The position numbers were made by a program, and so were the translations under genes. Below, in pieces: positions 1 to 5,240 of a stretch of DNA of 5,325 bases. Each line of letters opens with the position of its first letter. The first letter of the stretch is position 1. The notes beneath the pieces are model-generated. The model ran no database searches, was not told the DNA's origin, and saw only the letters and a program-made list of their open reading frames with translations. This stretch comes from Candidatus Altimarinota bacterium (GTDB lineage: Bacteria > Patescibacteriota > Gracilibacteria > UBA4473). The DNA lies in assembly GCA_018401175.1 (NCBI GenBank), contig JAGYLK010000198.1, positions 1 through 5,325 on the forward strand, given 5' to 3'.

Positions 1-44
1 TGATCATGAAAGGAGGCGTAAAACGGAGAATTATTTTTTACAAC

Positions 45-66
45 AAAAAAACAGGCTTCGTCGGCC
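45..66 (-). terminator. Weak candidate rho-independent terminator of ssrA
   Basis: On the minus strand AGGC (66-63) and GCCT (56-53) can pair around a 7-nt loop, followed by a G-started run of seven T (51-45). The 4-bp stem is short for a terminator, so termination may depend on it together with the larger hairpin just upstream at 72-128. Confidence 0.35.
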
Positions 67-71
67 TAGCT

Positions 72-128
72 CTTCGCTTTACTGCTCTCTTCTGGCTGGC
101 TGTGCCAGCCGAAGCTCGCAGAGCGAAG
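72..128 (-). repeat. Long imperfect hairpin just 3' of tmRNA
   Basis: Two bases beyond the encoded CCA, the transcript can fold into a long stem-loop. CTTCGCT (128-122) pairs with AGCGAAG (78-72), CTGC (121-118) with GCAG (85-82), CTTC (114-111) with GAAG (92-89), and GGCTGG (110-105) with CCAGCC (99-94), around a 5-nt loop CACAG. That is 21 base pairs interrupted by a 3-nt bulge, a 3x3 internal loop and a single bulged A. It may be a 3' trailer structure guiding tmRNA end processing, part of the termination signal, or a copy of a palindromic repeat family. The pairing is seen directly; the role is not known. Confidence 0.7.
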
Positions 129-130
129 GC

Positions 131-543
131 TGGTGGAGGTGACCGGAGTCGAACCGGTGTCCGAAGAGGAAATCAACAACCCTCTACGTTCATAGTTTGA
201 TTTGAAGAACCAATGATTAGAAACCAAACAAAAGCATCATTGGGGCGATTCTTTAATGTCTGTTACAAACGAATCACTGTTGCAACATAAGTCTCAGAAA
301 GTTGGACGTAATCTCCTCGAGACGTTTGATTACGACACGTACGAGCAAAATGGCTCAAGCACGATTTGATGAGTTAGGCCGCGTAAGCGTAAGCAGGTCG
401 CGCAAAGCGAGTTGCGAACAAGCGTCCTAGTTTTTGAGTGTAGTTTGCACTTAAATTTTACTGATCGGATCTGCCGGCGGTATCAGCACGCCGTGAACGC
501 AAGTTGAGAATTTCGGGTCTCCCCGTCAAAACCTAGCACCCCC
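131..543 (-). ncRNA. ssrA: tmRNA (transfer-messenger RNA), complete, one-piece
   Basis: Rescues ribosomes stalled on broken mRNAs: it is charged with alanine, enters the A site with SmpB, and templates a degradation tag. Read on the minus strand, the 5' end GGGGGTG (543-537) pairs with CACCTCC (141-135), giving a 7-bp acceptor stem with a G-U at the third pair, the alanyl-tRNA synthetase identity element. Discriminator A (134) and an encoded CCA (133-131) follow. The T arm is ACCGG-TTCGACT-CCGGT (158-142), and the 5' domain carries the typical GGTTTTGACGGGG. Both tRNA-like halves are in one gene, so it is not the permuted two-piece form. At 413 nt it is longer than the E. coli RNA (363 nt), partly because of the long tag frame at 374-448. 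It is co-oriented with and downstream of rel, with its own likely promoter. Identity is near certain; the ends are inferred from stem pairing. Confidence 0.96.
374..448 (-). CDS. tmRNA proteolysis-tag reading frame, 24 codons plus TAA
   Basis: This is the internal mRNA-like part of ssrA. The resume codon is placed at GCA (448-446), preceded by TTAAGT, and is followed by AAC, as in many tmRNAs whose tags begin Ala-Asn. The frame stays open for 24 codons to TAA (376-374). The peptide begins ANYTQKLG, continues with a basic middle rich in Arg, Phe and Leu, and ends RPAYAYAA. The terminal Ala-Ala with aromatic and Ala residues before it resembles the YALAA-type degron read by ClpXP and related proteases. 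Known E. coli-type tags are about 10-11 residues; long tags are known in mycoplasmas. The resume codon was chosen by analogy and by the fit of the C-terminus; it is not proven. Confidence 0.8.
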   Translation of the reverse strand, partial: ANYTQKLGRLFATRFARPAYAYAA

Positions 544-566
544 GTAATGTCGAAGAACGTGCCAGC

Positions 567-595
567 ACTCTGCCAAAATTCGCCAAAAAAGTCAA
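567..595 (-). promoter_or_regulatory. Likely housekeeping promoter of ssrA
   Basis: On the minus strand TTGACT (595-590) matches the -35 consensus in five of six positions. After 17 bases comes CAGAGT (572-567), a weak -10 that keeps the important second-position A and final T. Transcription would start near 560 and leave a leader of about 17 nt before the mature 5' end at 543, consistent with RNase P trimming. The -35 and spacing are good; the -10 is poor. Confidence 0.5.
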
Positions 596-633
596 TTCAC
601 AAAACTCATCCAAAATACATATTTTAAGAAACA

Positions 634-668
634 TTTGTAGTTTGTAATTTGATGATTGAAGTTTGAAC
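634..668. repeat. Degenerate 7-bp tandem array abutting the rel stop codon
   Basis: Five consecutive heptamers are readable on the plus strand with no gap: TTTGTAG, TTTGTAA, TTTGATG, ATTGAAG and TTTGAAC. The next base, 669, is the last base of the rel stop codon. The unit is a decayed version of the TTTGAAG heptamer found in purer form at the other end of rel (2780-2816), in the same orientation. It lies in the rel 3' region, where I see no convincing rho-independent terminator. Confidence 0.7.
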
Positions 669-2684
669 TCACGCCACTAATTCTACTTCATTAATACCAT
701 ATACTTTTAATATCGCCAGACGGGCTTTTTCCATATCTTCCAATCGCACTGCCCCCAATTCAAAATGTACAATCACCCCCTCCCCTCTTATTTTTTGAAT
801 ATTAATATCCAAAATATTGATATCCCGAGTATCGAAAATTTCTGCGCAACGATGCAATATTCCCACCTTCTGCTGCGCAAAAACCTTCATTTTTCGTACG
901 ATTAAAAATCGAGCATCAAACGTTCTCTCTATATCTAACCGTGCCAATTCATCACAACAAGCATCATGAACCACAAATTGCAATCCTCTCGATTTATAAG
1001 CTCGTAATGGCGTTTTCGAAGTTGGGTTACAACAAGTAGCAAAGCGATATGATAAATTTGTTTCCCCCCCAATAATTAATTCTGCCTGCGTAGAAATATT
1101 TTTTTTCGTCTCATCTCCCTCTCGTTTTGGAGAGAGCGAAACTTTTTTCTCTTGCTTCTTTTGTTTTTCGGGAGCGAGCATATCAAAATCACCATCCTTT
1201 CGAAGTGCCGCCATAATTTTGTGGCGAACACTCGTGGAACGCACAAACGAAAGCCAATGTGGATTTGGTTTTCTTCCTGCTTTGGTCAAAATCTCTACCA
1301 CATCTCCATTCTGAAGCACTTTATCTAATGGGCGAATTACTCCATTTACCAAAGATCCTACACACGTATCTCCGATTTCAGTATGAACTGAATACGCATA
1401 ATCAACTGATGTTGCTCCTCGTGGTAAAAATTTTACATCTCCTTTGGGAGTAAAAACGTGTACCCGTGCCGAAAAAATAGATTGCGAAACTTCTTCAAAA
1501 AATTGTTCTGCTGATAATGGTCTATTCTTCTCTAATTTTCGAGGAAGCCACGCGGTCTTGGAAAGATATTCTGAATCAAAGTCCGAACTCCCCGTTTTTT
1601 TGTACGCCCAATGAGCTGCCGGCCCCAGATCCGCATCCGTGTTCATTCTTTCCGTACGAATCTGAATTTCCATTGGAACTCGTGATTGTCCTAGTCCCAA
1701 AACGGTGGTATGAAGCGATTGATATCCATTTGGTTTAGGAACGGAAATATAATCCTTGAATCGCCCAGGAATCGGTCGCCAATGTCCATGAACAATTCCC
1801 AATGCTCGATAACAATCCTCTTTTGTTTTTACCACCATACGAACTCCTAATAAATCAAAAATATCTTCTACTCTGTCCACATGTTTCCGCTTCATTTTTT
1901 TGTACAAGGAGTAAATATTTTTTTCTCTCCCCGAAATAGAAACAATCTTCTCCAAAAATTCTTCCTGTCGAGCCGCTTTTAGAATTTCACGACGCGCTTG
2001 CTCTATATATTTAATGCGCGTGCGTCGTATTTCATTAAATTCAGTAGAGAGCCGCGCATGTTTCTCCGGTTCAAGAATTCGAAAACTCCAGTCTTCAATT
2101 TCGTTTTTAAATCCAAACAATCCCATTTGCTCTGCTACTGGTGCATAAATCTCTAACGACTCATACGCAATACGTTCTTGCTTCTCCTCCCTTACATACT
2201 CCAGCGTCCGAAGATTATGAATACGATCAGCAAGTTTCACAAAGATAACGCGAATATCCTGTGCCATTGCGATAAATAACTTCTGAAAATTCTCGAACTT
2301 TTTTTGTTGCAAATCAGAGGCGGCTAATTTTACCTTGGCTACTTTTTCAACTCCTTCACAAAGAAATTGAACTCGCTCTCCAAAAAGTTTCCCCACCTCC
2401 TCTGCGGTAATAGAAGTATCTTCAATAACATCATGCAATAAACATGCTGCAACTGTTTCAACATCGGGATTTATCGAAAGCAGAATCTTGGTCGCCTCAA
2501 CCGGATGGACAAAATATGCTTCTCCTGAAAACCGCTTCTGTCCCTCATGTGATTTTTTTGCAAACTCATACGCCCTTCTCACCAACTTTTCGTCGGATTG
2601 TAATAAGCGTGGATGATAATATCCCTTTATTTGAGAAATAATTTCTTCCAGGCTCGTGTCAAAATCATATGACGGAGCATTCAT
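669..2684 (-). CDS. rel: Bifunctional (p)ppGpp synthetase/hydrolase, Rel/SpoT family
   Basis: Makes (p)ppGpp from ATP and GTP/GDP on starved ribosomes and also hydrolyses it. Of 671 residues from the chosen ATG: HD hydrolase domain about 33-190 with H60, HD at 84-85, ED at 88-89, and D153/N157 in KLADRIHNL; synthetase domain about 240-362 with D277, GRFKDY at 307-312, YQSLHT at 321-326 and E339 in EIQIRT; TGS domain about 405-468; zinc-finger-like domain with CC at 551-552, H573 and C577; ACT domain about 592-671. RFKD is the RXKD form typical of bifunctional enzymes, and all hydrolase residues are present, so both activities are expected. The helical domain after TGS is largely replaced by a Lys/Glu-rich linker (about 493-545), explaining a length below the usual 730-750. 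The frame is open upstream to 2990, but that extension runs through a repeat array and the divergent gene. ATG 2780 is an alternative start giving 703 residues; neither start has a Shine-Dalgarno site. A possible -10 TACAAT lies at 2743-2738 without a good -35. Stop is TGA. Confidence 0.95.
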   Translation of the reverse strand: MNAPSYDFDTSLEEIISQIKGYYHPRLLQSDEKLVRRAYEFAKKSHEGQKRFSGEAYFVHPVEATKILLSINPDVETVAACLLHDVIEDTSITAEEVGKLFGERVQFLCEGVEKVAKVKLAASDLQQKKFENFQKLFIAMAQDIRVIFVKLADRIHNLRTLEYVREEKQERIAYESLEIYAPVAEQMGLFGFKNEIEDWSFRILEPEKHARLSTEFNEIRRTRIKYIEQARREILKAARQEEFLEKIVSISGREKNIYSLYKKMKRKHVDRVEDIFDLLGVRMVVKTKEDCYRALGIVHGHWRPIPGRFKDYISVPKPNGYQSLHTTVLGLGQSRVPMEIQIRTERMNTDADLGPAAHWAYKKTGSSDFDSEYLSKTAWLPRKLEKNRPLSAEQFFEEVSQSIFSARVHVFTPKGDVKFLPRGATSVDYAYSVHTEIGDTCVGSLVNGVIRPLDKVLQNGDVVEILTKAGRKPNPHWLSFVRSTSVRHKIMAALRKDGDFDMLAPEKQKKQEKKVSLSPKREGDETKKNISTQAELIIGGETNLSYRFATCCNPTSKTPLRAYKSRGLQFVVHDACCDELARLDIERTFDARFLIVRKMKVFAQQKVGILHRCAEIFDTRDINILDINIQKIRGEGVIVHFELGAVRLEDMEKARLAILKVYGINEVELVA

Positions 2685-2779
2685 TTGAGAAGAGTCTCGC
2701 AAATTTTGTGAAAATTGTCGAGTTTTTGTACTCTCTGATTGTACACCTTTTCGGAAGATAAATATTCCTTTCTTCCTCA

Positions 2780-2816
2780 TTTGAAAGATTTGAAGTTTGA
2801 AGTTTGAAGTTTGTGC
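2780..2816. repeat. Tandem TTTGAAG heptamer array in the rel/ftsI divergent spacer
   Basis: The plus strand reads TTTGAAA (2780-2786), two bases GA, then three perfect TTTGAAG copies (2789-2795, 2796-2802, 2803-2809) and a decayed TTTGTGC (2810-2816). The array sits immediately upstream of the transpeptidase start and contains its likely -35 box. A related, more degenerate array lies at 634-668, at the other end of rel. Confidence 0.85.
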
Positions 2817-2824
2817 TTTAAAAT
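2797..2824 (+). promoter_or_regulatory. Candidate promoter of the transpeptidase gene, possibly giving leaderless mRNA
   Basis: TTGAAG (2797-2802), provided by the heptamer array, is followed after 16 bases by TAAAAT (2819-2824), a five-of-six match to the -10 consensus. Only 8 bases separate the -10 from ATG 2833, so transcription would start at or within a few bases of the start codon. There is no Shine-Dalgarno site before that ATG, which agrees with a leaderless message. The start site is inferred. Confidence 0.45.
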
Positions 2825-2832
2825 TTCTCCGA

Positions 2833-5022
2833 ATGAACTCCGACTTTCCACAACGCATAAAACTTCTCAAAATTATATTTGTTCTTTTATACGTTATTTT
2901 TGCTGTGCGTTTGTTTGACTTACAAATTATACAACACGAAAGATATGACAGACAAGCACGACTCCAGCATGAAAAAAGTTCCGTGCTCACTGCTCGTCGA
3001 GGAAAAATATTGGTCCAAAAAAATAGATATTCAAATGAAGTAACTCCTCTCGCAACAAATCATACGCTCAAAATGTTGTTTGTTGACCCTCTTGTATTAC
3101 AACAACCCAACTTTGGATCAAAGGATGAAATAAAAGCAGCTGAACGCGGAAATCCTCAACTCGTAGCAGAAAAACTCGCTCCACTACTTATCAATGCTCA
3201 TTGTGAGGAACTCGACAGTTGTCCTTTTGAAATGGATCCGCAAAAAATGAACCCCCTCGAGCAATCCATTCTCCAGGCGTATCAACAAAAACTAGCCGCT
3301 ATTTTTATGGAGACCGAACGTCGACGAGTAGTCCTTAATATGAATGTCGATCCTCTGCGACAAGAAACCATTCGTGCTCTCAACCTCCCCGGAATAAAAA
3401 TTGAAAGAGGAAATGTAATTGCCGACCCCGTACAAATTTCAATTCCTCATGAAGTCGCTGAAGAACTCGCTCCACTTATAGGAAGTACTTCCGAGGAACT
3501 CAGTCCTCTTCTTCAAAAAAGAAAAAAAAGGTATGTAGAAATATCACATAAAATATCACCTGAAATTTCCGAAAAAATACGGGAACTCAAAAGTAATCCC
3601 GAACTGAAAAAAATATTTCACGGCATCCAACTCACGGATGAATACTGGCGATATTATCCGGAGAAAACGCTCGCTTCTCAAACAATCGGGTTCCTTGACA
3701 GAACAGGAACCGGACAATATGGAATCGAAGGGCGTTTTGATGAAGTGCTTCGCGGAAAAGAAGGACTCATTTCTGGAGCCACCACAACTTCTGGACAACA
3801 AATATTGGGAGCTGGATCTGGTATTCAAGGTGCCCAAGATGGATCTGACATCTTGCTCTCGCTTGATCGAGTTATCCAAAATGCAGTCGAAAAAATTCTC
3901 GCGGAAGATGTCCGCGTATTTGATGCTGATTCCGGACAAGTAATTGTTCTTGACCCACAAACAGGACGAATTCTTGCTATGGCTCATGCCCCGACTTTTG
4001 ATCCCAACAATTTCGGAGACGTATTTGCGACATTTGAAATAACAGAAAAACAAGAAGAAATCGACCGAGAAGATGAAAACTTCAATCAACGTATTCCCAC
4101 TATAAAAACGGACGATGAATCCTTTTTTAGATATTTTAATCTCTGGGGACCACGGGTATTTCGAAATAAAATCGTATCGGATGAATATGAACCCGGATCG
4201 GTGATTAAATCTTTTACTATGGCCGCCGCTATAAATGCCGATGAAGTAACGCCACAAACAAAATTTGATGACAACGGCCCGGTGGAAGTTGATGAATTCA
4301 AAATCAGAAATTCCGATGAAGAATACAATGGACCGACAACTATGATTGATGTTATTAATCGTTCATTAAATACAGGAATTGCTTTTATTACGAGAAAAAT
4401 GGGAGCACAAATGGTGTATGAATATTTGAAAAATTTTGGATTTGGACAATTTACAGATATTGAGATTGATGGAGAGGCAAAAGGACAGGTGGAATTCTGG
4501 AAAGATTGGGTAGAATCCGAACTTATTACTCGTGGATTTGGGCAAGGATTTACGGCAAGTCCTCTTCAGGTGGCTATGGCATACGGAGCGTTGGCGAATG
4601 GTGGATATTTGATGAAGCCTTTACTGATAGAAAAAATAATTGCTCCTGATGGATCCGAAGAAGTATTTGAACCTGAACGCATTCACCGAGTAATTTCCGA
4701 GGAAACATATCAGACGATAAAAGCAATGCTTTTAAACTCTGTTGAAAATGGTGTTGCTCGAGGAGCGAGAGTCCGCGGACACAGTGTCATGGGAAAAACA
4801 GGAACATCTCAAACCTATCAAAAAGGAAAAGTTCTCACTGGACTCGGGACTACGATTGCTTCTTTTGCTGGATTTGGTCCATATGACAATCCTCAATTTG
4901 TCATTCTCGTGAAACTCGATTATCCCAAAACATCTCAGTGGGGATCTGAAACCGCTGCTGGAACCTTTCAAAAAATCGCTACATTTCTGTTTAATTACTA
5001 TCAAATTCCACCAAAGGATTAA
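2833..5022 (+). CDS. ftsI: Class B penicillin-binding protein, FtsI/SpoVD-type peptidoglycan D,D-transpeptidase
   Basis: Membrane-anchored enzyme that cross-links peptidoglycan stem peptides, probably at the septum. Of 729 residues: a short basic cytoplasmic tail; one transmembrane segment about 10-29; a PBP dimerisation/pedestal region about 50-335 including ARRGKIL (54-60) and RYYPEKTL (273-280); and a transpeptidase domain about 340-725. Catalytic motifs are complete: S456-V-I-K459 in EPGSVIK, S511-L-N513, and K655-T-G657 in GKTGTS. The acidic-residue-then-EPGS context and FGFGQFTDIEIDGEAKG favour FtsI/SpoVD over the PBP2/MrdA type. No PASTA domain follows. The pedestal is enlarged by what looks like an internal duplication (residues 83-190 versus 196-267), and an acidic stretch of about 40 residues (399-438) lies before the SxxK motif. 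Start ATG 2833 was chosen because it gives a short tail before the membrane segment and sits just behind a candidate -10; the frame is open to TTG 2797 inside the repeats. No mur, mra or fts neighbours are visible, so the cell-division assignment rests on sequence type. Confidence 0.93.
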   Translation: MNSDFPQRIKLLKIIFVLLYVIFAVRLFDLQIIQHERYDRQARLQHEKSSVLTARRGKILVQKNRYSNEVTPLATNHTLKMLFVDPLVLQQPNFGSKDEIKAAERGNPQLVAEKLAPLLINAHCEELDSCPFEMDPQKMNPLEQSILQAYQQKLAAIFMETERRRVVLNMNVDPLRQETIRALNLPGIKIERGNVIADPVQISIPHEVAEELAPLIGSTSEELSPLLQKRKKRYVEISHKISPEISEKIRELKSNPELKKIFHGIQLTDEYWRYYPEKTLASQTIGFLDRTGTGQYGIEGRFDEVLRGKEGLISGATTTSGQQILGAGSGIQGAQDGSDILLSLDRVIQNAVEKILAEDVRVFDADSGQVIVLDPQTGRILAMAHAPTFDPNNFGDVFATFEITEKQEEIDREDENFNQRIPTIKTDDESFFRYFNLWGPRVFRNKIVSDEYEPGSVIKSFTMAAAINADEVTPQTKFDDNGPVEVDEFKIRNSDEEYNGPTTMIDVINRSLNTGIAFITRKMGAQMVYEYLKNFGFGQFTDIEIDGEAKGQVEFWKDWVESELITRGFGQGFTASPLQVAMAYGALANGGYLMKPLLIEKIIAPDGSEEVFEPERIHRVISEETYQTIKAMLLNSVENGVARGARVRGHSVMGKTGTSQTYQKGKVLTGLGTTIASFAGFGPYDNPQFVILVKLDYPKTSQWGSETAAGTFQKIATFLFNYYQIPPKD

Positions 5023-5054
5023 AAAATAAAGCCCAAGATAATCTCAGGCTTTTT
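5020..5054. terminator. Bidirectional rho-independent terminator between convergent genes
   Basis: AAAGCC (5028-5033) pairs with GGCTTT (5047-5052), with a small inner AGA/TCT stem around TAA. On the plus strand the stem is followed by a run of five T (5050-5054) and T-rich sequence. On the minus strand it is followed by TATTTTTT (5028-5021). It begins at the transpeptidase stop codon and lies 23 bases past the stop of the convergent small gene at 5077-5184, so one hairpin can serve both. Confidence 0.75.
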
Positions 5055-5076
5055 CTCCTTTCTTTTTACTTTGTTT

Positions 5077-5184
5077 TTACTTCTTAGGCATCATTTTTCC
5101 GATCTCAGCCCAACCATTGGGCCTACGATCGTTTATCACAACTATCGCTATGATAAAGAGAGATAATAAAAAAAGTGCATCCAT
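5077..5184 (-). CDS. Putative 35-residue single-pass membrane microprotein
   Basis: I do not recognise this protein. An ATG at 5184 opens a 35-codon frame ending in TAA (5079-5077). The peptide starts MDALFLLSLFIIAIVV, a clear hydrophobic segment of about 16 residues, then turns to NDRRPNGWAEIG and ends KMMPKK. The positive-inside rule predicts the basic tail in the cytoplasm. Support for a real gene comes from its layout: a plausible promoter just upstream, sensible membrane-protein composition, and a terminator with a good T run on its own strand. It converges on the transpeptidase gene. There is no Shine-Dalgarno site. It could instead be chance in a 250-base spacer, since conservation cannot be tested here. 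Confidence 0.5.
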   Translation of the reverse strand: MDALFLLSLFIIAIVVINDRRPNGWAEIGKMMPKK

Positions 5185-5193
5185 AAAATTTAT

Positions 5194-5222
5194 TTTTTAG
5201 GGTTAATACTTAAAAAATTCAA
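5194..5222 (-). promoter_or_regulatory. Candidate promoter of the 35-residue microprotein gene
   Basis: On the minus strand TTGAAT (5222-5217), 17 bases, then TAAAAA (5199-5194), each matching consensus at four of six positions with ideal spacing. Nine bases separate the -10 from ATG 5184, so the transcript would be leaderless or nearly so, as proposed for the transpeptidase gene. The region is very AT-rich, so chance matches are likely. Confidence 0.35.
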
Positions 5223-5240
5223 ATTCCTATTTTCCACTCA

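Noticed and set aside
1..18. Minus-strand CGCCTCCTTTC resembling the 3' end of 16S rRNA (anti-Shine-Dalgarno)
   Set aside because: The invariant GGATCA before CCTCCTTT is missing and no rRNA sequence precedes it, so it is a chance match.
6..200. Plus-strand 64-codon open frame starting ATG after TGATC
   Set aside because: Its second half is antisense to the 3' tRNA-like domain of tmRNA and its first half crosses the trailer hairpin. It has no recognisable content.
561..577. Minus-strand GAGTGCTGGCAC resembling a CIRCE half-site or a sigma-54 -24 element
   Set aside because: The second CIRCE arm with a 9-base spacer is absent, and no TTGC -12 element follows TGGCAC. The sigma-70-like boxes beside it explain the region better.
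596..668. Rho-independent terminator downstream of rel
   Set aside because: The only palindrome, AAAATACATATTTT, leaves a 2-base loop and has no GC-rich stem. The rest is the heptamer array. Transcripts may run on into the ssrA region.
3556..4257. Long minus-strand open frame of 233 codons
   Set aside because: It lies wholly antisense to the transpeptidase gene, which has complete catalytic motifs in the plus frame, and its translation shows no domain.
669..5022. Recoded UGA=glycine genetic code
   Set aside because: The rel frame ends at a TGA right after the ACT domain, no in-frame TGA lies within either protein, and glycine uses GGA/GGN codons.
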